Below are positions 23,535 to 34,119 of a DNA stretch of 64,000 nucleotides, piece by piece (the stretch's first letter is position 1; the number at the start of each line of letters is the position of its first letter). The notes under the pieces were generated by a model. The model had not been told where the DNA came from and did not search any database. It saw only the letters and a list, made by a program, of their open reading frames with translations. The position numbers were made by a program, and so were the translations under genes. Source of the DNA: Chamaecyparis obtusa (lineage: Eukaryota; Streptophyta; Pinopsida; Cupressales; Cupressaceae); assembly GCA_027943335.1 (NCBI GenBank), contig BSBK01001874.1, positions 416,501 to 480,500 of the forward strand, read 5' to 3'.

Positions 23535-24760
23535 TCAAGCTCCAACAGATAGTAGGCCAATGGAGAGAATATTTCTAGCTGAGTCTGCCTTGTCTCAATA
23601 TTGCCAATTCCATGAGACTGATCAACATTCGGAGTTAGGATGTGCTGAGTTCAAGAGGGCATCTAACCTGTTTCAGAAAGTAGTGGATGAGTCGATGAAT
23701 CAAGAAGATGTTAAGGTCACAGAGTATGAAATTGTCCCATCCCCAAGTTATGCTCAATGCTTGACTTTTGAAGAGGTTTCATTTCCACTAGAATTTGAGG
23801 CGTATGAGGAACATCAAGGGAGATTCCCTCCGGAGTCAGCCAATGGACCAATTAGTGAAGTAATAGATCAAAATGGGTATAGCAATGGTTCAGATTTTTT
23901 ATTCCCACCATTGGGTGACTCCGTCCTAGTTCAAAGAACAGGTGGGAACCAGACATTTCAACAGCCAGCTAGCAATGCGAGGTTTTACCAGAGGAACAAT
24001 AACAGTAAGAGGAATGATGGACCTTTCACATCCTCCATACCTCTGAATAATTACAATACGCCTCCACATCCCAATGCAAGTAATGTACCAAATCCTCCAA
24101 GGGATGCACCTGAATACAAACAAGGTAACCACAACCATGGTAATGGACAACAAAGTTCTCAACAGAGCACACAACAACGTAATCAAGGTCTTCAAGGGTT
24201 ACAAAGTGTCGTGACAACACAAGAAGCAAACAAAGGACAGTAAACAATTCAATGAATAATGATGAGTTGAAAAGACTAGGACAGAGTGTGACAGAGGAGA
24301 TGAAGAAGATCAAAATTAGTCTCCCTTTGTTCAAATTGTTGAAGGTAATGGAAATTAGGGATACATTCCTTAATAGTTTGAAGGACAAGTCACAAGGGTC
24401 TCACACTCAGGGTGCAACAACACCTACTCAAGCAACTCCTACAGCAGAGAGACCTCCTCCTAACTCAGTACATGTGATCTAAGACGTTCCATGTGGGAAC
24501 ACAGCAAATTCATCTCAAGGAATTTCATATGGTGAGATGGAGAACTCTACACAAGAGGTTGCATATGGTGACATCAGTAATTTCAACAGACAACCAGAGC
24601 CTCAACAAGTTTATGTGGCTCAAGGATCAATGCCAGTGGCACAACAGACTCAAGGTTGTCAAGATCTGGTAAAGAATAAAGAAGCAGTGAAAGTAGAGGA
24701 GGCAGTCCAACCAACAGATTCGGGACAAAGCCTAAGCAAGTACACAAGAAACCAGTAGTA
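23535..24760 (+). pseudogene. Tat-like gag continued: CHHC knuckle and linker to protease
   Basis: After the second TCAAG the interrupted gag frame resumes. 23560-24243 contains 'YCQFHETDQHSELGCAEF', a C-x2-H-x4-H-x4-C knuckle usual for Tat/Athila-type gag, then an Asn/Gln-rich linker. Smaller pieces (24252-24482 and 24537-24758) continue the Gln/Pro-rich linker with stops between them. Confidence 0.7.
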
Positions 24761-24793
24761 TTTTATCAGGGGAAAGATGAACCAGCCCCATTC

Positions 24794-25522
24794 TTGCTCT
24801 CAGTAAGGATATTTGGGAAGCTTCTTCATAACTGTTTGATAGATTCAGGAGCTTCGAGTAATGTTATGCCTTTGGCTATCTGTAGAAGGTTGGGAATCAC
24901 ACCTTTGGGATCAAACAAGAAGGTTACTCAACTGAACAAGACGGAGGTCCCAGTGGTAGGTGAGCTACATAACATACACATGCAGTTGGCATCTAATCCA
25001 AGGATGGAACACATGGTAGATATTTCAGTGGTGGATGTGGCCGATTCCTATGGTTTGATTCTAGGTAGGGATTGGTCTAGAAGGTTGAATGGATACATGG
25101 CAACTGACTTTTCTCACATGTGGCTCCCATGGAGAGGACTCGCCAACCAAATCAAAATTGATAGCACCCCAAGGTTGAGATTGATAGTTACTGAAAATGG
25201 GGAACCAAATGAAGTATTGTTTGCAGAGACAAGCATGGGCGTCTATAGGCCTAGGAAAGCAAAAGTGTTGACACTAAATGTCATAAGCGAAGCAAAAGAA
25301 TCCACGGAAATGCTAATTGAGTCTGATCCCGACACTTCATCCGACGAAGGTGAAGGCATGTTCGAAAATTTTAGAAACTTTGTGATTAGAGTTGTACAAC
25401 AAGGTATAAAGTTGGGTAACAGAACATCAGTGAGAGACTTATTATTGCCCATCTGGTGCAGAATTCACAACGCCTTCCATTCGGAATTATCTTGCTCCTT
25501 GTGCAAGGTTGCATTGGAGTAG
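24794..25522 (+). pseudogene. Tat-like aspartic protease
   Basis: 'NCLIDSGASSNVMPLAICRR' is the catalytic loop, and 'SYGLILGRDW' is the conserved C-terminal loop of the retropepsin fold. About 80 acidic residues and a Cys-containing tail (CRIHN...CSLCKV) follow before a TAG. It stands between gag and the archaeal-type RNase H domain, in the same orientation. Confidence 0.8.
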
Positions 25523-25615
25523 GTAGAGAAGAGAATCCCAGGGGCGCTGAAACAAGATGATCAACATGGCAAACAAAAAGTACAGGTTCCACAAGCTAAT
25601 GAAGCAGAAACTAGC

Positions 25616-26701
25616 ATGATGGGTGAAACTAAGAATCAAATTGCACCACCCAATATCGAAGTGAGGAGGAATGATGAATCAGACAAGTCCAAGGATTCCC
25701 AAAAGGGTCATTTGGAAAGTGATGGAGTATGGACACTGAGGTTCGCTGGTTCTAAGACTAAGCAGGGAGCTGGAGCCAGATTTGAGTTAGTCAGCCCGAC
25801 ATGGGCAACATATTTGGCAACACATAGATTACAATTTCCATGCACCAACAACATGGCGGAGTATGAAGCTTTGATTCTAGGCTTGTTGTGTGCTATAAAG
25901 AAAGGTGCTAAGATACTCCATGTGCTTGGAGATTCATATTTGGTAACTGAGCAAGTGAAGCAGAAGTTTGCTTGCCATGACAAGAGACTGAAAAGGTACA
26001 GGAATAGAGTATGGGATCTGATAAAAGACTTTGATGCCTTCAATATCAAGTTTAGCTATAGAGCAAGTAACCAGGTAGCTAATGCCCTTGTGCAGGCTGC
26101 AAGCTCGCTAGCACCAATCAAGTTGGAAGGTTTGAAGAAATTTAAAGTTGAGTTGGCATCGGTCCCATCTGTACCAGATAATGTCAAGAACTTTCAAGTG
26201 TTTGAAGATGACATACATATCCTCAAGTTCTTGACCAATTCAGACCTTTTCACAACACAAATCATTAACGGAGAAGTAGATGAAGAAGTGGAGATCAATC
26301 CAGAAGAAATTATTAACTTAAAGACAAACACCCTTCCAAAGGGAATGATTGAATTAGAAAGAATATTTGACATGGACCAATTCAACAAAGTGCCATATCA
26401 ACCCACAGGGGGTGATGAGTGCAAAAAGGTAAATCTGGGAATAGAGGATAGTCCCAAAATAGTACACATTGGGAAAGCTTGTACACCTAAGGAGAGAGCT
26501 AATATACTTGGTTTGATGAGAGAATTCCCAGATGTGATTGCTTGGGGATATGAAGATTTCAAAACGTACGATCCTTCCATCATCACACATACAATTCCAC
26601 TGAAGGAAGGAAGCAAGCCATTCAGACAGCGGCAGAGGCCAGTTAATCCTTTGCTAGAACCATTGATTTTCCAAGAGTTGAAAAAGTTGCTAAATGCATA
26701 G
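25616..26701 (+). pseudogene. Archaeal-type RNase H domain upstream of a truncated RT
   Basis: The first part (about residues 38-165) is an RNase H of the archaeal/plant-Tat type: 'WTLRFAGSKTKQGAGA', 'CTNNMAEYEALILGL', 'LGDSYLVTEQV' and 'YRASNQVANALVQAAS'. The catalytic Glu and second Asp are present. The first Asp (FDG) is Ala at 25745-25747 and the last (ADAL) is Asn at 26081-26083, so it is inactive. After an acidic spacer comes the RT entry ('HTIPLKEGSKPFRQRQRP', 'FQELKKLLNA'), which stops at 26700 where the sequence switches to ORF3. The RT palm, second RNase H and integrase are missing. The order PR-aRNH-RT differs from the RT-RNH-aRNH order I know for Tat elements. Confidence 0.75.
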
Positions 26702-28597
26702 GATGACTTTCATGTGAGGAAGTTGGCTTTCTCAAGGTTATCAGTGGGCATGATGAGGGCCATCAAATGGAGAAATCTTGATATTCCGGATCAGCTGGAA
26801 GAGGATAAAGATGTGCGAAGGGAAGATTACAATATAGTAGAGGGAACAGAGTTGTGTCCAGTGGATTGGGATGACCCTCGGGATCTTTCCTTAGATGCAG
26901 TAACAAGAACAGTTGAGCTACACACTGAGTGGTGGTACAATAGGAAGTTTAGGCAATTACAAAGTCGGAGGGTACACCTTACCTATGAGAAGATGAAGCC
27001 AAAAGAGGAGATTCCAACGGAGTTAGTCGGACAGCAAGGTGAGGGGAGTAGCCAGCAGCAAGCAATTAAGAGCAAGAAGAGGAGTTTGGAGGTTGAGAAA
27101 GATAAAGAACATCAAGAGCCTCCGGCAAAGAAACAGAGTAAAGTGTCATCAAGAGAGAGCATAGTTGAGGCTAGGAGCCAAGAGGTTGGTACAAGTGAGC
27201 AAAGGGCAGCGATAGAGGTGAGCTCTGGTTCAGAATCAAGTGGTTATAGTAACATTACAGGGTACTCTCCTCTCTCGGAGAACCAAGTTGAGGAGGATAT
27301 GACAATTAGTGATGAAGGAGATAAGCCTGTTGACATGGAGGCTCTATCAGTTGAGGAAGGAAGCCAAGTGTCCAAGGCCGTTGGTGATGCTGTGCTAGTC
27401 GAACCGAATCGAGATTTGGGGAGATACATTGCACCACTATGGTTGAGACAGATGCTTATGCCAAGGGGCAAGGTTGTGGCCATCCAGACAGTTGAGGAAA
27501 TTCAAGGGTTAGTGGAAAAGGAAGATGATGTCAGACAAAAACAAATTGCAGGAACAGTGGCAAAGGTAATTAGGAATAATGAGGATGGTCACCGAAAGGT
27601 TCAGATTGCGGTGCCAAAGGTTAGCAAGGCAGTAGACAAGATTGTGGCCCAGGATTATGAGATAGTAGATCATGACATGGGAAGAATCACAGATGACATG
27701 GAGTGTTTGGAGGTTCAGGAAGGCATAGCTTCAATCAAAGAAAGGTTGAGAAAGGAAAACGAAAGGATTGTGGAGTTGGAAAACGAAAATAAGTATTGGA
27801 GAGATAGCTATCATGGTGTATGTCAACCTATCCAATAGTTGCATCAGGCAGCCCTTCCACAAAATAGTGGGAGCAATCTGGAAGAGCTATTAGCTCGAGA
27901 GCAAGAAACTAAAAATTGGATCAATGATACAATTCAAGAAGGGCGAAAGTTCTTGCCTGCCTTTATCTCGACATTCAGGTCATTTGTGTCTCTTAGGAAC
28001 AAATTCAGAGCATTTGAAGGGGAGGGGAAGGATTTCCTTCCAATCCGTGACTTAGCCATTCCCAAGCTACAAGAGGCCATAAAGCTATCAGAGGGATCTT
28101 TGGTGAGGGCCAAGTTGGTCAGTGAAGGAGGAAAGAGTATTATTGAGTCTTGGTATGTTACCTTGACTGCCAAATCGAGGGTACTCGAAGAGATATAGGA
28201 TGAGATTGCACAATACAGTCCAAGCATCGACACTTTCATTTCAAACATGCTGAGCGATGCGAAGATTACACTTGATTTTGAAGAAATCAAAGAGGAGAAT
28301 TTTAATGAGACAGAGTTTGGATTGAGATTGGATGAGTTAGGGAAGGTTGCCACCAGGCAGAAAGAGTTGGGCATCCTTGCCTCTCTCAGGGCCCTTATTG
28401 AGTTTGCAAGGGATGATGAGAAGGAGAGTGAGAAGACACTGCAAGCAGCAAAGAACATGATGAACGCAGCTGAGCTCAGGATGAGGCATACACCTTGCCC
28501 TCCCATGGAGGAAGTCAACAACATGTTAGCCAAATTCATTGCTTATGCTAAAAAGATGAAAGAAAAAGATAGAATTGTTTTAGATCATTTGATATAA
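26693..28597 (+). pseudogene. ORF3 copy 2: C-terminal ~630 codons
   Basis: It joins the truncated RT at a short shared sequence (AATGCA-AGGATGAC). The first ~450 bases nearly repeat 15193-15639. A single frame then runs to 28597 with only two TAG stops (27836-27838, 28196-28198). It contains an acidic/Ser-rich middle part, a block 'LGRYIAPLWLRQMLMPRGK', and several coiled-coil helices (ENERIVELENENKYWRD; ARDDEKESEKTLQAAKNMM). With copy 1 the complete protein would be about 1,070 residues. Function is unknown: no pol motifs are present. The LTR follows 40 bases downstream, so ORF3 is the last gene of its element. Confidence 0.6.
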
Positions 28598-28638
28598 GCC
28601 CAAGTGGCAAATTCTCCTTTCTTCTTGGGTAGGGTAGG

Positions 28639-29564
28639 TGTTTGATTCTAATTGGCTACCATTTTGGTGCCTTCTCATTGGTTGCAACTTTTCTTTTTTT
28701 TCATTGGTCCATTGATGAGGTGGCGTCTTCTCATTGGCCGATGGGGTGGCAACCCTAATTAGGGTTTTTGGGATTTAATCTGGATCGTTGATTTTGCCTC
28801 TTAATCTTTGTCATTGGTTGTAATTTTGAGCCTCTATATAAGGCCATGTACTCTCATTTGTAAAGGGTTGAAGAAAATTGTTGCTAATATAATACCAAAA
28901 TTACTTCTCTTGTCATTGTTGTGTCTTGCATGGTGATTAAGAACACTTGGTGTTATTGCATGGTTTCTACTTCCAATGGTTAAAGTTAGATTTCATTGAG
29001 TTGTTAAAGTAGATTTCATTTCAAGAAAGTGTTAAAGTAAGAATAGAAGTAGATGGCTAGTTGTATGGTGATATTGGTAAATGTTTGATAGGGATCTATA
29101 TACTAGGCCACTAGCATCTTAGCGGCTTGTTAAGGAGCCTTGTGTGGTAATCTAGTCTCATTCCCCTTGAATCATTGCATGTATGGAGGTAGCGCCGCTG
29201 GCAAGCTTTCATTAGGTTGATCCCCGTCCATTTGCCAATCTTTCCATTTCATAGTAGTAGAAGAGCAGTAAGCAGTTAGTGGTAGGAGTAGTTGAAAGTA
29301 AAAGTGATCAAGGAGAAAAGAACAAGTCAAGCAAGTGAAGTACCACCAAATTATCTTTGAATGAACAACGTAAGCCCGCCTAAGTGATTAACCAGCAAAT
29401 CACATTAATATAACTGAGTTAGTATCCACAAGTGTAAGGAACCTTGGGGTTTTCTCATGTTCTTCATGAGTATTTACTTTTCAAGAGAGGGTTGAGCGTT
29501 TGGTATTCTATATCAAGTATTCAATTGCTATATGTTATGTAGTGGTACAAAACTGACATCAACA
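28639..29564 (+). mobile_element. 3' LTR of the Tat-like/ORF3 family (~926 bp)
   Basis: It starts TGTTTGATTC after GGGTAGGGTAGG (possible polypurine tract) and ends CATCAACA. It contains a TATA box and 'AACCCTAATTAGGGTTT'. Its last 231 bp recur at 15637-15867, and a diverged full relative is at 38135-39062. The left edge is inferred. Confidence 0.65.
28835..28841 (+). promoter_or_regulatory. TATA box in the LTR
   Basis: TATATAA followed by GGCC and TCTCATTTGTAA. The same arrangement occurs in the related LTR near 38330 (CATATAAGGGG then TCTCATTTGTAA). Confidence 0.65.
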
Positions 29565-29572
29565 TTATTTAG

Positions 29573-29987
29573 TGAATTAGTCCCCTTGGCCATTATTGCC
29601 ACCACTATTATTGTTATTATTACTATTGTTATTGCCCCCCAATGAGCCACCATATCCACCAACAGTGCAATGCGTTGATTTGTTTCAAGCATGCATTGAT
29701 TTGTTTATGCTGTCCCCTAACCAACATATTCAGAATGTTCATTGCAGGATCTTCTCCTATGTTTATCACCCATATTCACTTCTCTCTATTCAATGCCTGC
29801 TAGATGATTAGAATTACTTGTTCCATTCCTTGAAGATGGATACTGATGCAAACTAAGTACTCCAGAAATAGTTTTCCCTTCTGTTACTTTTGGTGACTAC
29901 AAATTTCTCTCTTTCTACGAAATGTATCTCTGCTCTCTTTTGCTCATAAAAAACACAAGAAAGCATGATAACCAACTCTTATACCAC
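29573..29987 (-). mobile_element. 5' end of a decayed minus-strand gypsy element
   Basis: On the minus strand a degenerate tRNA-Met primer site (29974-29986, TGGTATAAGAGTT) follows a ...CTCA end at 29988. Further in, an AAT/AAC-repeat (29596-29640) encodes an Asn-rich stretch like those in gag linkers. No intact domain remains. Confidence 0.4.
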
Positions 29988-30320
29988 TGAGATAACACCT
30001 ACTGGTTTATGCCCAAAATTTAACCCTTTCCCTCTACGTGATTTAGTTTGCTCGAGAGTTGATTTTGTTTCAGAATGCAATAGATAATGGTAGCAATTGG
30101 CTTGTGTTTAAAACTTTAAATTCAAAATTAGAAAGAAATGTACGTGAATTGTATGACAATTCAACATCATCAAATCACATCAGGAAATAAGAGAAAATAT
30201 ACTGAAACTGTTTGATATTCTGACCTGAATTAAACAAAAGTATTATTTGAACAGATTTGAAATACATAAGCCAGTCTAATGGCATGTTGAGCAGCAAATA
30301 TTGGAATTACATAGCACTTT
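29988..30320 (-). mobile_element. Probable LTR of that minus-strand element (right edge unknown)
   Basis: It starts TGAGATAACACC next to the primer-site remnant, in the same geometry as 23057. It has no coding sequence. The partner LTR was not found. Confidence 0.3.
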
Positions 30321-31056
30321 GTATGCAAAAGTGTAGAGTAGCAGAGGCCACTATCCAAGGTATACACTCAATATTGCCCACATCAACTCCAGTCATGCCA
30401 GAATATTGAATGATGAGCCCAGGTACACTCATGTCCAGTATGCTCCCACCATGGTTGTGTCTCCCATGTCCCACATTTAGTCCACAAGCCAAGGGTATAG
30501 GTCCTTGCGCCAAGACCAAGGAAGATCATGCCATAAGCTAGGAGCTCACTCCATGGAAAAAAAGATAGCTCAAGCCACAATGAAAGAAGCTAACACCAGA
30601 AAGGACTCTCACGCCAATGAAGGGAACCACACTAGAATATTAGAGGCCACACCAAGTATTTATCCACACCCCAGACAAGTAAACTCACAACTGGATTAAA
30701 AAAGCAAGCAACTGGCAATAACCTTCAATTTTAATAAAAATTCAATCACCCGCATAAAGTAGACCCAAACCAATATTAAGAATAGTGGTGTGACCAAAGA
30801 ATTCAGCCCCGTGACCGAGCTCAACAATATTTTATATTCACAGTAAAATTATATGCAAATTAGATTCACAACCACAAGCCAGCCAAAAAAAATTGCAGAT
30901 TCATAATCACATCTACTTGTTACATTTTATCCCTTTACTCAATGTCCAAAGCTTTCCTGTAATTCACTAACAAATATGAAATTCTAGAAGCTAATACCTC
31001 TAAGCAAAAATAGCTAAAAATACATACTATCTCAGGAGCACAACTTATCTACTCAC
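30321..31056. other. Non-coding; start of intron 4 of the E(z)-like gene
   Basis: No domain is recognised on either strand. The minus-strand donor GTGAGT (31056-31051) opens this intron. I searched by eye for the next E(z) exon and did not find one. Confidence 0.5.
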
Positions 31057-31218
31057 CGTAAAACAAAATCATCCCCTTCAGTAAACTCATGTCTCTCATC
31101 TTCCTCTTCAGCAACCTCCTCCTCACTATCACTACAAACCAGTGCTTCATTTCCACATTTATCATAGTAAATACGCCTCCTTCCAACAACTGACTGATCA
31201 TCTGCCATCCTTTGGTTC
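31057..31218 (-). CDS. SWN/EZA1-like: E(z)/SWN-like exon 4
   Basis: 162 bp on the minus strand between acceptor ...GTATTTTAG (AG at 31220-31219) and donor GTGAGT (from 31056). The first base completes the codon left open by exon 3 (AG+G = Arg), giving 'RNQRMADDQSVVGRRRIYYD', then 'KCGNEALVCSDSEEE', an acidic run and 'HEFTEGDDFVLR', ending in phase 2. This is the most conserved N-terminal block of plant E(z) proteins and aligns with the region of animal EZH2 that packs on EED. It has no stop, no frameshift and no substitution in the core motif. It lies alone among repeats, 28.4 kb from exon 3. Confidence 0.92.
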
Positions 31219-31497
31219 CTAAAATACACAACAAAATTTTAGGGTGGACTTTAAAAACCTAATGTATAGCGCTACAAGCCTATCAAGGAAAAAAATGCAA
31301 ATGATCGTAAAAAGTGTGTAAAAAGGTAAATGATTTATTAAATGACTATTACATATGCAAGCAGATTGAATAGAAGGCACCTAAAAATCCAAATATAATT
31401 ATTAATTATCTTTTTTGTTGGGGCATATGCCCATGGACCATTGCAAGATTAAACTTCATGTCCATTTTGAGCATGTCGGCATGCTCAACTTCCAATC

Positions 31498-31691
31498 ACA
31501 AGAAGCATTTTTCAATTTTCCCCATGCTAAATGCCAAACTACAATCAACGAATCACACAACTCCTCTAACAAATTCACTTACATGGTAAGAATAACAAGA
31601 AGCATTTTTCAATTTTCCCCATGCTAAATGCCAAACTACAATCAACAAATCACACAACTCCTCTAACAAATTCACTTACATGGTAAGAATA
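31498..31691. repeat. 97-bp direct tandem duplication
   Basis: 31498-31594 is repeated at 31595-31691 with one visible mismatch. It is young by its identity and non-coding: the open frame spanning it is a by-product. Confidence 0.9.
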
Positions 31692-33039
31692 AAACTATAT
31701 CGAAGTAATTAGCTCCTAGATAGAAATATTTTCAATGCATTTAACATACCAAAAAAAGGAAAAGAATTTGAAAAACTATTTACAAATAATATTTGATATT
31801 CCCAGATCTACACCTCCAATTCTCATCATTAATGCAGCAAATCCTACCACTAAGACAACCACCTCAACACTAACATTAAACTTATGGCCTTCAAGTATAA
31901 AATGAGTTTCAGGAAAGCGTAAGTAAAGTGTTCAGTAGCCTTCCTATAGTAAAAATAACTTCTTTTTTTCAAAATCATGATCCTGCATTTTTTTCAAAAA
32001 CCACACATCCTTCAGATATAAAAGGAGTTTGAAGAAATGATAAATAAAAGTTTCAGTAGATCTTCTCATAGTAAAACTAAGTTTGTGACCTTTCCACAAA
32101 TTACCCCATTGCAAATGGTGAACCCCTACATTTGCCCACTTAGTCACTTGATCTATAGTTCCTAGTAGTTTGGCATAATTTCCCACCAAAGTTTCAAGTG
32201 TTTGGATGGGCATTGATTTGTGCCAAGTCTGGAATCAAGTGACATTTGCCTTTAATGTTTGTCATGCAAAGTCTAGGAGAGGAAGTTTTGTGATTAAGAA
32301 GATAATGGAATCTGACTGTAAAAAAGGAAATAAACATTGTTACCCAGGGACGCATTTCCAGTATAATTTGACCCGTCCCGGAAAGGGGGACGTTCCGGAA
32401 ACTTGAAAATTTTCGGAAACCCGTCCCCTAGCTGTCCCATAAAATTAATGTTTAAATTTTGATAATTTGTTTGACTTCCACTCCCATGTGAACTATCAAA
32501 TAAAATACACAAACATCATATGTTAAGGTTCTATGATGTCTATAAGCATGTTCTATCCATGTTTTCATATGACTATTTAAAATTTCCCTATTTTTTATAT
32601 AGCTATCCCCACTGTCATCCCCTACTCCGGGAAAAAAAAAACTGTCCTGAAAACCCTTTTCCCCATCCTCCCATCCCAGAAACCCAGGATAACATAGGAA
32701 ATAAATCTTTTAAATGGCCTCCCGGTGAAATTTTAAGTGCTTTGACAAACTTGATATTTTTAGTGATTTATGTTTTTAAAAGTTTCACTGTCCCCGTTTG
32801 GCCTAATTTTGAGTTCGGACAAACTATTTTTAGTAGTGTCTATTTTTACTAAGTTCCACTATGTCTCCATTTGGCCTAATTTTGAGTTTCGATGAAATTA
32901 CTATTTTTAGCAATTTCTATTTTTAGTAAATCCTTTTTTGGCAACAGGTGAACATCGACTACAAAAGAAACAAAGAATATTTAGATTCAAGTCAATTGAA
33001 GTAAAAGACTAAAACAAGGAAATTTGGCTAAGGCATGGC

Positions 33040-33670
33040 AATAATCCAAAATCTTTCACTACCTCCCAAATGTGCCCAGGAAAGGGAATTCATCATGATG
33101 GAGTATTCCTCCTCAATCCAAAATTCCTCCATTACAAAAGTCTGCCCAAAAAAGGGAATTCACCATAATGAGAGAATCTTCCCAAATTCAAAAAATCCTT
33201 CTCCCCAGCCCAGGTGCGCTCATGTGCGCAATTCCACCAAGTTCAAGGAATTCCCCTTCAATCCCAAATTCCTTGACCCCCTCTAAAGTGCACTCAAGGT
33301 GATTCAGAACACTCAAATTTGACTAAGGCAAGGAAAATTCCTTGAACCCCTCTACAATGTGCCCAAGATTGAAATAGCATGAAATGATCAAGATTTGACT
33401 AAAGTGTGGATAAAATCCTCCTCTCAAGCTTAGATGCGCTCATGGGTGCAAATCCACTAAGCACAAGGAACTCTCCTTCAAACCCAAAATCCTCCACCCT
33501 AGCTTAGGTGTGCTCAAGGGTGAAAATTCACCACGTACAAGGATTTCCTTCCAATTACCAAAATCCTTCTCCATGTCTAGAAAGCTCCCAAGATTGAAAT
33601 AGCACAAAATATTGAAATTTTTCTAAGTATGGAGAAAATCCTTCATGTCTAGAATGCGCCCAAGGATGAA
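33040..33670. repeat. Degenerate tandem repeat with AATCCT-TC / GTGCGCTCA motifs
   Basis: Diverged units of roughly 70-120 bp repeat the motifs 'AAATCCT(T/C)CTC', '(A/G)GTGCGCTCA(A/T)G' and 'CACCAAGTACAAGGA'. It contains no gene. Confidence 0.55.
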
Positions 33671-33769
33671 ATGGCAGAGAGATAGATTTGAAGGCCCAAA
33701 GTAATATTTTTTTAAAACAAAAGGAGGCATAACACATGGAATTCAACATGTACTATTTTAGCAACATGT

Positions 33770-34119
33770 GCGGTCCGCTGAAAAGACAAGTCAAATTCCC
33801 TTCTAAGAATCGAAACCCGAAAAATATTTTGGAAAGTATTAATTGTGTTGCTAAAAATTACCAGAAGAGAGCGAAATCTCTATTTAAAGAGGTATGAATT
33901 TCATTTCTCACATTGCAAGTTGAAGAATACAAGTCAAGAGCACGCGTGCTTGCAAAAAGAAGCAAATTTGGACTAAGTTTAGAGGTCGGGGAGTTCTTTT
34001 CTCCTAAGGTTCAAGATCATTCCAAGTTTGGGATGCAAAGTACAGAATTATTTCCATGATAGATTTAAAATTCCTCGACACAATTCTTATGTTGATTATT
34101 TTGTTTTACAAGAAGTTAA
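33770..34119 (+). promoter_or_regulatory. Promoter and leader of ORF3 copy 3
   Basis: An A/T box (CTATTTAAAG, about 33880-33890) is followed by ATTTCATTTCTCACATT, resembling the block after the TATA at 13029. The ORF3 homology starts at 34120. Confidence 0.4.

Noticed and set aside
29596..29811. A frame starting with a Leu run
   Set aside because: It is the antisense of an AAT/AAC repeat encoding an Asn-rich gag linker on the minus strand.
31049..31234. A 61-codon minus-strand open frame over exon 4
   Set aside because: It is the wrong frame. The E(z) reading is in a neighbouring frame fixed by the splice sites and by continuity with exon 3.
31415..31627. A 70-codon plus-strand frame
   Set aside because: It only reflects the 97-bp tandem duplication and has no domain.
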